Position numbers and translations under genes: made by a program
Shown: piece by piece, positions 6,646 to 13,514 of the stretch
How the letters are laid out: each line of letters opens with the position of its first letter
How positions within the stretch are numbered: the stretch's first letter is position 1
Notes under the pieces: generated by a model
The model's input: the letters and a program-made list of their open reading frames with translations, nothing else
Told to the model about the DNA's origin: nothing
Databases searched by the model: none
Source of the DNA: Bacteroidota bacterium
GTDB taxonomy: Bacteria; Bacteroidota; Bacteroidia; Bacteroidales; Tenuifilaceae
Direction: 5' to 3'
DNA: 15,681 nucleotides
NCBI GenBank assembly: GCA_023406715.1
Contig: JAEXVC010000133.1
Span: 1-15,681, forward strand

Positions 6646-7698
6646 TTATTTAGTTTTACCTTTATTACTTTTAATCAGCGCTTTGTTTATTTTCTTAACT
6701 ATAGCAGGACCCTCGTAAATGAAACCGGTATAAACCTGAATTAACGAAGCGCCCGCTTCTAGTTTTTCAATGGCATCCTGAGGGCTCATTATACCTCCCA
6801 CACCTATAATAGGCTTACTGCCATTTAACTTGGTATTGATGTAGCGAATAACCTCAGTAGAACGCTTATTGATAGGCGCACCGCTAAGCCCACCGTTGCC
6901 AATTGCGCTAATCCTTTCGGTAGAAATAGTCAGGTTGTTGCGGCTGGTAGTTGTATTGGTTGCAACGTAACCATCTATTCCTGCAGTTTCGGCAATAATT
7001 AAAGTTTCGTCAATTTGGTCGTTGGTTAAATCGGGCGAGACTTTAAGTAGAATAGGTTTATTGGAATCGAACTGTTTACGAGCGATAATAATTGCATCAA
7101 GAATATCTTTAAGCCCGCTTCCTTCCTGAAGTTCGCGAAGGTTGGTAACGTTTGGGCAACTTATATTAACAACAATGTAATCGACCAGCGGATAGAGCTC
7201 GTTGAAACAAACCAGATAGTCGTTTACAGCTTCTGAGTTTGGAGTCAAAGTATTTTTACCAATATTACCCCCAATAATCAAATTTTTCTTCCTTTTCCCG
7301 GCCAATTTGTACTTAACATAATTAACCCCTTTATTATTGAACCCCATCCTGTTGATTATGCCTCTATCGGGAATAACTCGAAACAAGCGAGGTTTGGGAT
7401 TTCCGGGTTGTGGTTTAGGTGTAACTGTGCCAATTTCAATAAAGGAGAATCCGAAAGATGAAAATTCGTTGAAGAACTCAGCATTTTTGTCGAAACCAGC
7501 AGCAAGTCCAACCGGATTTTTGAATTTATAGCCAAAAATAGTCCTTTCTAGCGATTTATGCTCAGCTGAAAATGTTTTTTTAAGTAGGCAATAAACACCA
7601 GGAATCTTAGTTCCTGTTTTAAGCATAAACACAACTAAATGATGAACAAACTCAGGGTTCATCCAGAACAGGATAGGCCTTACAATAAACTTATACAT
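6646..7698 (-). CDS. pyrD: Dihydroorotate dehydrogenase, class 2 (quinone-dependent)
   Basis: PyrD oxidises dihydroorotate to orotate in de novo pyrimidine synthesis, passing electrons through FMN to membrane quinone. The 350-aa length and the N-terminal helical extension (residues 1-40, with RPILFWMNPEFVHHLVVFML) mark class 2, which uses that extension to reach quinone. Core motifs are NPVGLAAGFDKNAE (61-74), GTVTPKPQPGNPKPRLFR (90-107), NRMGFNN (116-122), VNISCPNVTNLRELQ (177-191), the FMN-contacting K219 in LLKVSPD, TNTT (247-250), NGGLSG (268-273) and GVGGI (299-303). The catalytic base position, serine in E. coli (S175), is cysteine here (C181), a residue usual in class 1 enzymes. It heads the selenium operon and has its own promoter just upstream. 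No metabolic link between pyrimidines and selenium is implied by the sequence. Confidence 0.95.
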   Translation of the reverse strand: MYKFIVRPILFWMNPEFVHHLVVFMLKTGTKIPGVYCLLKKTFSAEHKSLERTIFGYKFKNPVGLAAGFDKNAEFFNEFSSFGFSFIEIGTVTPKPQPGNPKPRLFRVIPDRGIINRMGFNNKGVNYVKYKLAGKRKKNLIIGGNIGKNTLTPNSEAVNDYLVCFNELYPLVDYIVVNISCPNVTNLRELQEGSGLKDILDAIIIARKQFDSNKPILLKVSPDLTNDQIDETLIIAETAGIDGYVATNTTTSRNNLTISTERISAIGNGGLSGAPINKRSTEVIRYINTKLNGSKPIIGVGGIMSPQDAIEKLEAGASLIQVYTGFIYEGPAIVKKINKALIKSNKGKTK

Positions 7699-7714
7699 AC
7701 TTTGAAAGTTTAGG

Positions 7715-7746
7715 CAAAGCTACATTAAAGAAGGTAGATTTACAAA
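7715..7746 (-). promoter_or_regulatory. Bacteroidota-type promoter of the pyrD-selenium operon
   Basis: On the minus strand TTTG (7746-7743) is followed after exactly 20 bp by TAGCTTTG (7722-7715), a full match to the -33 TTTG / -7 TAnnTTTG consensus. Transcription should begin near 7710, leaving a leader of only about 12 nt before the pyrD ATG at 7698. The -33 box directly abuts the stop codon of the upstream regulator gene (7747-7749). Confidence 0.75.
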
Positions 7747-8196
7747 CTAAGGTGTGGATATAAACTCTTCAAAAGTATTATCGGTATAAAATACAACTAT
7801 CCTTTTTACCATTCGTGGAGTTGAAGTTTGGCTATTTACGGATGTAACCTGTGTATTTTTTGGATTTTCAGCATCATTTTTTACAATTGTATTCAGCAAT
7901 TGCTCTGCAGGTTTAGCGGAATTAGTTTTATCTAATAATTCTTCCTTTTTAGGTGTATCGAAATCGAATAAGGAGCCCTGTACTATGGTTTTATACATAT
8001 TTCCCTTCCCTGTAATCAGCCAATCGGAGTTTAGAGCAGGGAATTTGCTAATAATTTTACTTATAAGGTCGAAACTAGGGTTGTTTCTACCTGTAATTAT
8101 GTGCGATATAGCACTTCGTTGCACACCTAAAATCTCTGCAAATTTAGCAGGCGTAAGTTGCTCCGAATCTAGTAGTTTTTGTAGCCTATTTTGCAT
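7747..8196 (-). CDS. XRE-family helix-turn-helix transcriptional regulator
   Basis: I start this at the ATG at 8194-8196 (MQNRLQKLLDSEQLTPAKFA), giving 149 aa. The alternative ATG at 8217 adds MCHTCLH and would overlap the probable -7 box. Residues 1-60 form an XRE/Cro-type DNA-binding domain: LTPAKFAEILGVQRSAISHI (helices 2 and 3, 14-33) and TGRNNPSFDLISKIISKFP. They are followed by LNSDWLITGKGNMYK (56-70), a signature I associate with a widespread Bacteroidota regulator type. Residues 75-125 are low-complexity and probably disordered. The C-terminus RMVKRIVVFYTDNTFEEFI (128-146) looks like a short beta-hairpin module common in these regulators, perhaps for dimerisation. It is probably cytoplasmic. 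The target is unknown; repeated sites in its own promoter suggest autoregulation. It lies 48 bp upstream of pyrD on the same strand, so read-through into the selenium operon is possible. Confidence 0.88.
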   Translation of the reverse strand: MQNRLQKLLDSEQLTPAKFAEILGVQRSAISHIITGRNNPSFDLISKIISKFPALNSDWLITGKGNMYKTIVQGSLFDFDTPKKEELLDKTNSAKPAEQLLNTIVKNDAENPKNTQVTSVNSQTSTPRMVKRIVVFYTDNTFEEFISTP

Positions 8197-8916
8197 ATGT
8201 AAACAAGTATGGCACAAATGTAAAAAATATTTTAATCACATCTGTAACTTCAGTTAAATACATTTGTATCATATTGGATTGTTTCAGTAATTAAAGAGAT
8301 TGAATGATGTTATAATTTTCACTAATGATAATTGTCCGTTAATCTACACTAAGTATAATCAATTTTTATAGTATTTGGTGTGCATAGCACAAATTTCTAT
8401 TAAGTAAGAAGGATAGGCTAATTTTGGCTTTATTTACCCTCGCAAAGCTTACACTTTTTAGTATTCGAGATATTATATAATTAGCATCAATTCTAATTAT
8501 CCATTCATTATTTAATATTAATACTTAAATGCTTGATTTATAATTTAATGTATAATATGTTAGTTTTTTTTATTCATATATAATATGTTAATAACTGGAT
8601 TTCAAATACATATATGCTAGTTTAACTCAATTAATAGGGTTAATTATTTAGTTGATATAAATAATTTAAATATAAAGTTTATATTATTTATATAAAATAC
8701 TGATATACAGTTTTATGAAATATATAAATTATACATGTTGATGCATCATTATAATTTGTTTTTCTATTTTTATTCTAAGTTTACATATGTAACTTAACTG
8801 TATTTGGGAGATAATTGTTCATGAAATAGTATAATTACACCAATCCCTCGATGAGATTAGCACTAAAATTACTTAACATAATTAATGGGAAATGTAGAGG
8901 ATATTTAGATTAATCT
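8197..8916. other. AT-rich intergenic stretch without recognisable genes
   Basis: These 720 bp between the XRE gene and RNase P RNA are strikingly AT-rich, more so than the flanking genes, and I find no coding frame of useful length on either strand, no tRNA and no mobile element remnant. Small features visible are the regulator operator near 8214-8268, a dyad TGTGC-ATA-GCACA near 8379-8391, a 12-bp direct repeat TATAATATGTTA at 8551-8562 and 8579-8590, a palindrome TGATGCATCA near 8749-8758, and the palindrome TAGATTAATCTA (8906-8917) just past the RNase P RNA 3' end. None of these identifies an RNA gene or origin by itself. Confidence 0.6.
8214..8268. promoter_or_regulatory. Candidate operator and divergent -7 boxes upstream of the XRE regulator
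   Basis: Three copies of one 9-bp word lie in 55 bp: ACAAATGTA (8214-8222), which is the reverse complement of TACATTTGT (8259-8267), and ACATCTGTA (8238-8246), one base from ACATTTGTA. The outer two each contain TACATTTG, an exact TAnnTTTG -7 box. One faces the XRE gene on the minus strand (about 20 nt before its ATG) and one faces the empty plus-strand region. Neither has a TTTG at the proper -33 distance. The arrangement fits an autoregulated promoter but is not proven. Confidence 0.45.
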
Positions 8917-9294
8917 AGTCAGCCTGTAAGCCGGGTTTTGTTCGAACAAGTTCGCTCCTATCATTTATCTTGGATTATGGTTACCCATAACCTCCTGCGA
9001 CCTACCCCTTCCAGACCGACGATTGCTCGTCAACAGGGCGGACAACCCTGCAGCCAGAAAACTGGCACTCGGAATATACACGGTCTTGCAGCCCATAAGA
9101 TGCACGGCATTCTGTATCGCTACAGAACCCGGTGAGCTCTTACCTCACCTTTTCACCCTTACCACGCAAGCATGGCGGTTATTTTCTGTTCCATTACTAT
9201 GCCCTCACGAGCATCTTCCCGTTAGGAAGTATGGTGTCCTGCGCTGCCCGGACTTTCCTCCCCGATATTTCACGGAGCGATAGAACGGCTGACT
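8917..9294 (-). ncRNA. rnpB: RNase P RNA (type A)
   Basis: RNase P RNA is the catalytic RNA that cuts 5' leaders from precursor tRNAs. On the minus strand the RNA begins AGTCAGCC (9294-9287) and ends GGCTGACT (8924-8917), which pair as helix P1. Conserved blocks are present in order: GGAGGAAAGTCCGGGC (9261-9246, conserved region I of P4), ACAGAAAATAACCGCC (9189-9174), GGTAAGGGTGAAAAGGTG shortly after, the AGAGCTCACCGG segment, the GGGTAGGTCGCAGG-like stretch, and ACAAAACCCGGCTTACAGG (8941-8923) at the 3' side of P4. The length of 378 nt suits a bacterial type A RNA. Ends are set by the P1 pairing and may differ by a few bases. It lies only 21 bp after the Smr gene stop, so it may be processed from a longer transcript. 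Open frames on the opposite strand here are artefacts. Confidence 0.96.
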
Positions 9295-9315
9295 ATTTAA
9301 TCTAAATGCTTTATT

Positions 9316-10383
9316 CTATTTCAGATACACTAAGGTTGCACCGTAACCGTACTCTTTAAACGATGCATCCTGATATTTGAGTTTAGGGTACTTGCTATCG
9401 AGTGCCCTGGTTATTTCGTACTTAAGTTTACCATTGCCAATACCGTGGATAAAAACCATTTTCTTGGTATTACCTTTCAATCCGCCCTGCAATGCAGTCT
9501 CGAACCGAGCCAGTTGAATTTGAATAATTTCTCCGGGAGCCATACCGCTCCAGTTATCAACCAACTCGTGGATATGCAAATCCACCTCCTCAATATCATC
9601 CACCTGCTTTTTGGCTGGTTTAACTATTGACTTGGGCTCCTTTTGCTTAATAGCTTCGGATATGGCCTTATCGGTTATATGCTTTAGCATCTCCTCCTTG
9701 AACGAATCAGAAACGGAGATGATATATGCACGCTCATCAAAGAAGTCGTTCTCGGTAAAGTTGCCACCCTTCTGAAGTTTTATGGGGTTTAACTCAACAT
9801 CGTAGAACTCTGGCTGGTGAGCCTTGTAGGCAATGTTTTTATAGTAAACTGCCTGGATATTAAATGTGGTTACCTGATTAATTTCCGACAACTCGTATGC
9901 TTTGATAAACTCCTTAGTGTCCGATGCTAAAAGCCCCGCTTTAATAAGGTTTAGTTTACCATCCTCCCATTTAGATATTGCGTAGAAAACTCTGTAGGAA
10001 CTATCGTTGATGATATATAAATCGATATTCGACTTATATAGCGCATTGATATCCTTTGGAACAAAGGCTAGTTGAAGTGCAACAGAATCGCCTTGCTCAT
10101 CGGTTTCCTTATTCTCGTCAACGTTAATATCATTATTTTTAACCTTAACATCCTGTTTAGGCAGATTCTTTTGCTTAGAGTCCTTGGGAGGCTGATTATT
10201 GTTAGTTCCTTTGATTTTATCGTCGGATACGCTATCTATAACAACTAAATCGGAGTCGAGAACGGGAATTTCGAATCCATCCTCGGTTTCCACAAGGACT
10301 TTTCTTTTATCCAGAATTTTTACAACTTTTCCGCCACCAACCTCGTTTAGGAATCGTACCTTATCTCCCACTCTTACCTTCAT
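9316..10383 (-). CDS. DUF2027 and Smr domain protein
   Basis: The protein has 355 aa and no signal peptide. Residues 1-50 (VRVGDKVRFLNEVGGGKVVK, then VLVETEDGFEIPVLDSDLVVI) form a small SH3/KOW-like barrel similar to the one in MutS2. Residues 51-100 are a hydrophilic linker rich in Lys, Asn, Asp and Gln. Residues 100-230 form the beta-rich DUF2027 core (VALQLAFVPKDI, then DLYIINDSSYRVFYAIS). The C-terminus 266-355 is an Smr domain with VDLHIHEL (267-274) and FIHGIGNGKLK (311-321), the LDxH-like and HGxG motifs of Smr endonucleases. Smr domains in MutS2-type proteins nick DNA or act on RNA at stalled ribosomes; which applies here is unknown. It is divergent from queA and is followed within 21 bp by RNase P RNA on the same strand. 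Confidence 0.88.
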   Translation of the reverse strand: MKVRVGDKVRFLNEVGGGKVVKILDKRKVLVETEDGFEIPVLDSDLVVIDSVSDDKIKGTNNNQPPKDSKQKNLPKQDVKVKNNDINVDENKETDEQGDSVALQLAFVPKDINALYKSNIDLYIINDSSYRVFYAISKWEDGKLNLIKAGLLASDTKEFIKAYELSEINQVTTFNIQAVYYKNIAYKAHQPEFYDVELNPIKLQKGGNFTENDFFDERAYIISVSDSFKEEMLKHITDKAISEAIKQKEPKSIVKPAKKQVDDIEEVDLHIHELVDNWSGMAPGEIIQIQLARFETALQGGLKGNTKKMVFIHGIGNGKLKYEITRALDSKYPKLKYQDASFKEYGYGATLVYLK

Positions 10384-10430
10384 AATCTACAATATTGATT
10401 TACAATATCTTGTTAAAAATAAATAACTCA

Positions 10431-10448
10431 CAAAATTAACTAATTTTG
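10431..10448. promoter_or_regulatory. Back-to-back -7 boxes between the Smr gene and queA
   Basis: CAAAATTA (10431-10438) and TAATTTTG (10441-10448) form a perfect 8-bp dyad separated by AC. Each arm is an exact TAnnTTTG on its own strand: one faces the Smr gene (ATG at 10383), the other faces queA (ATG at 10506). I find no TTTG at the expected 19-21 bp upstream of either, so these are candidates only. Confidence 0.4.
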
Positions 10449-10505
10449 CGGAACCATTCGCTCTATTTGCCGAATGTGGCCAATAAGATTTTCAATTGAT
10501 TGATA

Positions 10506-11714
10506 ATGAGCATCGATTTTGATAAAATAAAAATATCGGATTACGATTACGAACTACCCGATTCCCGAATTGCCAAGCATCCTTTGGCAAACCGAGATGA
10601 GTCAAAACTTCTACTGTACAGGAATGGCAATATCTCCGAGGATATTTTCAGAAACATCGAAAACTATATCCCTGAGGGCAGCGCCTTGGTAATGAATAAC
10701 ACCAAGGTTGTAAGAGCAAGGCTTAAATTTAAACGGAGCACTGGAGCATCAATTGAGATATTTTTGCTGGAGCCTATAAATCCTTCAGATTATTCACAAT
10801 CGTTCGGGAATCACTCATCGGTTACTTGGAAATGTTTGGTTGGGAACCTAAAAAAGTGGAAAAATGAAATTTTAGAATTAAGCATACCTCAATCGAAATC
10901 AACGCTTTATGCAAATAAACTAAGAAGTTTAACCGAGGGAGTTGAAGTTGAGTTTACCTGGAATAATGCCGATTTAAGTTTTGCGCAAATAATTGAACTA
11001 TTTGGTAATGTCCCAATTCCACCATACCTAAACCGCGATTCAGAGGAAATTGATAAGGACAGGTACCAAACTGTTTACGCACATCCGGAGGGTTCAGTGG
11101 CAGCGCCAACTGCAGGATTACATTTTACCAATACCGTGTTCGATAAACTCTCTGTTAAGTCCATTAAAAAGCACTACGTTACACTTCACGTTGGAGCAGG
11201 TACTTTTAAGCCAGTAAAGGCAGAGAGTGTTGCTGAGCATGAAATGCATACTGAGCATTTCTTTGTGGAGAAGAAATTCATTGAAAGCATTGTGAACACT
11301 GAGGGTAAACTATTTGTTGTGGGAACAACTACCCTTCGTACACTAGAGAGTTTATACTGGCTTGGAGTAAAGGCCCATAAAGGCCAATTAGAGACTCCTT
11401 TTTTTATTTCGCAGTGGGAATCATACAATTTACCCAAAATATCAGTAAAAGACTCGTTTAAAGCTCTTTTAGCGCACCTAAACGATAATAATATCAATGT
11501 TGTATCAGCATCAACACAAATAATGATTATGCCGGGTTATGAGATAATGACTGCCGATGCGCTAATTACTAACTTTCATCAACCTAAATCGACATTACTG
11601 CTTCTAGTCTCGGCTCTAATTGGCAACGAGTGGAAGAAAGTTTACAAATACGCTATGGAAAACAACTTCCGTTTTTTGAGCTATGGCGATAGTAGTTTAT
11701 TGTTTAAAGAATAA
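10506..11714 (+). CDS. queA: tRNA preQ1(34) S-adenosylmethionine ribosyltransferase-isomerase
   Basis: QueA transfers and rearranges the ribose of S-adenosylmethionine onto preQ1 at wobble position 34 of tRNA, making epoxyqueuosine. I use the ATG at 10506 (MSIDFDKIKISDYDYELPDS), 402 aa; the frame can be extended only through a TTG two codons earlier. Motifs are LPDSRIAKHPLANRDESKLL, VMNNTKVVRARL, YQTVYAHPEGSVAAPTAGLH followed by FT, LHVGAGTFKPV, VGTTTLRTLES and the C-terminal TADALITNFHQPKSTLLLLV. It is longer than the ~356-aa E. coli enzyme, with the extra residues mostly in the region after SIEIFLLEP; I believe longer forms are common in this phylum. It is divergent from the Smr gene and 11 bp upstream of a YgiQ-type gene, likely one operon. 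No other queuosine genes are in the window. Confidence 0.95.
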   Translation: MSIDFDKIKISDYDYELPDSRIAKHPLANRDESKLLLYRNGNISEDIFRNIENYIPEGSALVMNNTKVVRARLKFKRSTGASIEIFLLEPINPSDYSQSFGNHSSVTWKCLVGNLKKWKNEILELSIPQSKSTLYANKLRSLTEGVEVEFTWNNADLSFAQIIELFGNVPIPPYLNRDSEEIDKDRYQTVYAHPEGSVAAPTAGLHFTNTVFDKLSVKSIKKHYVTLHVGAGTFKPVKAESVAEHEMHTEHFFVEKKFIESIVNTEGKLFVVGTTTLRTLESLYWLGVKAHKGQLETPFFISQWESYNLPKISVKDSFKALLAHLNDNNINVVSASTQIMIMPGYEIMTADALITNFHQPKSTLLLLVSALIGNEWKKVYKYAMENNFRFLSYGDSSLLFKE

Positions 11715-11725
11715 AAAGATAAGAA

Positions 11726-13486
11726 GTGGATAATACAGCGAGGAGTAATAGTAAGTTTTTGCCAACTACAATCAAGGAGATGAGGGCTCTTGGTTGGGAA
11801 CAGGCCGATATTATTCTATTTACAGGCGATGCCTATGTTGACCACCCATCGTTTGGCGCTGCAGTTATTGGTAGAGTTCTGGAAAACGCTGGATTTAAGG
11901 TGGCAATAGTACCTCAACCCAACTGGCGCGACGATTTGCGCGATTTTAAGAAACTTGGTGAGCCACGCTTATTCTTTGCTGTATCGTCGGGATGTATGGA
12001 TTCAATGGTTAACCATTATACAGCAAACATCCGGTTACGTAGCGATGATGCTTACACACCCGGCGGAGTGTCGGGCTATAGGCCCGATTACGCAGTAAAA
12101 GTCTACTCCAACATAATAAAGAAACTTTACCCAGATATACCTCTGGTAATTGGAGGGATTGAGGCATCGCTGCGTCGATTTACCCATTACGATTACTGGA
12201 GTAATTCACTTAAACCATCAATACTAATTGATAGTGAGGCAGATATACTTGTTTATGGTATGGGCGAAAAGCCAATTGTGGAGATTGCTCAACGAATATC
12301 AAGAGGTGAAAACATTTATCAACTCAGAGATATTCCACAAATTGGATATGTAGATTCAAATGCAGAAAAGTACAGTAAGTCTAAAAACATCATAAACCTT
12401 CACTCCTACGATGATTGCCTAAAGGATAAACTTAAGTTTGGAGAGAATTTTAAGTTGATTGAGTCGGAATCGAACCGAATGAACGCTAAATGCTTGGTTG
12501 AACCAGTAAACGATAAATGCGTTGTTGTTAACCCTCCATATCAACTTCCTAGCACCAACGAAATTGATAGTTGGTACGATTTACCCTATACGCACTTGCC
12601 ACATCCACGCTATAAAGACAAGGTAATTCCTGCTTGGGAGATGATTAAGTTCTCGGTGAATATTCACCGTGGATGCTTTGGAGGATGTAGTTTTTGCACC
12701 ATTTCGGCTCATCAGGGACGATTTATTTCATCGCGCTCCGAGAAATCTATTATGGATGAAATTGATAAAATAAAGAAACTACCTGGTTTTAAGGGGTATT
12801 TAAGCGATATTGGCGGTCCATCGGCCAATATGTATAGAATGCAAGGAAAAGACCTAAGTATTTGCGAAAAATGTAAGCGTCAATCATGCATATTCCCAAG
12901 TATCTGCAACAATCTGAATTCCAGTCATGAGTCGATAAATCAACTCTACAGCAAAGTCAGAAAAGTTGACGGGATTAAGAAGGCGTTTATAGGTAGCGGA
13001 GTGCGCTACGATTTATTCATCGATAAGCAAAGCAAGCCTGAGCAAGAATACTTTGAGAATCTATGTCGATACCACGTTTCTGGTAGGCTAAAAGTTGCTC
13101 CAGAACACACATCGGATAAGGTGCTGAAAATGATGCGGAAGCCATCGTTTAAACTCTTCCACTTACTTAAACAAAAGTTTGACGATATCAACCATAAATT
13201 ATCATTAAATCAGCAACTTATACCCTACTTTATCTCTAGTCATCCTGCAAGTACTGAGCAGGATATGCAGCAACTTGCCGATGAAACCAAACGCTTAAAC
13301 TTCAAACTGGAGCAGGTTCAGGATTTTACGCCAACACCAATGACATTGGCATCGACAGTATATTATACAGGAGTTGACCCTTACACCGGTGAAAAAGTCT
13401 ATGTAGCCAGAACAAAGCAGGAAAAGCAGAAACAGCAGAGTTACTTCTTCTGGTACAAGAACGAAAACAAAAAAAGCCGACATTAA
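11726..13486 (+). CDS. YgiQ family radical SAM protein
   Basis: The protein has 586 aa and starts at a GTG (11726) 11 bp after the queA stop, with AAGAAG just upstream. This start is preferred because the family's N-terminal motif FLPTTIKEMRALGW would be lost from the next ATG. The order is FTGDAYVDHPSFG (32-44), VPQPNWRDDLRDFKKLG (62-78), GGIEASLRRFTHYDYW (143-158) in a B12-binding-like N-terminal region, then the radical SAM core with CFGGCSFC (317-324; C317, C321, C324 bind the 4Fe-4S cluster). A second cysteine group follows, C380, C383, C388 and C394 (CEKCKRQSC, then C six residues on), possibly for another metal site. SGRLKVAPEHTSDKVLKMM (452-470) and the C-terminal FTPTPMTLASTVYYTG complete the family pattern. 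The biochemical reaction of YgiQ proteins is not established to my knowledge. The stop codon sits inside a terminator loop. Confidence 0.92.
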   Translation: MDNTARSNSKFLPTTIKEMRALGWEQADIILFTGDAYVDHPSFGAAVIGRVLENAGFKVAIVPQPNWRDDLRDFKKLGEPRLFFAVSSGCMDSMVNHYTANIRLRSDDAYTPGGVSGYRPDYAVKVYSNIIKKLYPDIPLVIGGIEASLRRFTHYDYWSNSLKPSILIDSEADILVYGMGEKPIVEIAQRISRGENIYQLRDIPQIGYVDSNAEKYSKSKNIINLHSYDDCLKDKLKFGENFKLIESESNRMNAKCLVEPVNDKCVVVNPPYQLPSTNEIDSWYDLPYTHLPHPRYKDKVIPAWEMIKFSVNIHRGCFGGCSFCTISAHQGRFISSRSEKSIMDEIDKIKKLPGFKGYLSDIGGPSANMYRMQGKDLSICEKCKRQSCIFPSICNNLNSSHESINQLYSKVRKVDGIKKAFIGSGVRYDLFIDKQSKPEQEYFENLCRYHVSGRLKVAPEHTSDKVLKMMRKPSFKLFHLLKQKFDDINHKLSLNQQLIPYFISSHPASTEQDMQQLADETKRLNFKLEQVQDFTPTPMTLASTVYYTGVDPYTGEKVYVARTKQEKQKQQSYFFWYKNENKKSRH

Positions 13487-13497
13487 GTCGGCTTTTT
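13471..13497. terminator. Bidirectional terminator between ygiQ-type gene and V-ATPase operon
   Basis: AAAAAGCCGAC (13471-13481) pairs perfectly with GTCGGCTTTTT (13487-13497), an 11-bp symmetrical stem with an ATTAA loop. T runs follow the GC core on both strands (five T on plus; seven T after the core on minus), so it can end both the queA operon and the convergent V-ATPase operon. The ygiQ stop TAA (13484-13486) lies within the loop. Confidence 0.9.
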
Positions 13498-13514
13498 ACT
13501 TATTTTACAAACAA

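Noticed and set aside
7337..7531. A plus-strand frame within pyrD
   Set aside because: It is the antisense shadow of the conserved PyrD core motifs.
7985..8257. A 90-codon plus-strand frame opposite the XRE gene
   Set aside because: It is antisense to a clear helix-turn-helix coding sequence and has no recognisable protein features.
8419..8426. TAATTTTG on the plus strand, an exact -7 box in the AT-rich region
   Set aside because: There is no TTTG 19-21 bp upstream and no gene follows; such words are expected by chance in AT-rich sequence.
8551..8590. Direct repeat TATAATATGTTA, two copies 28 bp apart
   Set aside because: Only two copies in very AT-rich sequence, with no element boundaries or further units; no sign of CRISPR, iterons or an attachment site.
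8938..9283. Two overlapping plus-strand open frames of 65 and 86 codons
   Set aside because: They lie entirely inside the RNase P RNA on the opposite strand, whose conserved blocks explain the sequence.
11186..11497. A 103-codon minus-strand frame within queA
   Set aside because: Antisense to conserved QueA motifs; no independent coding signal.
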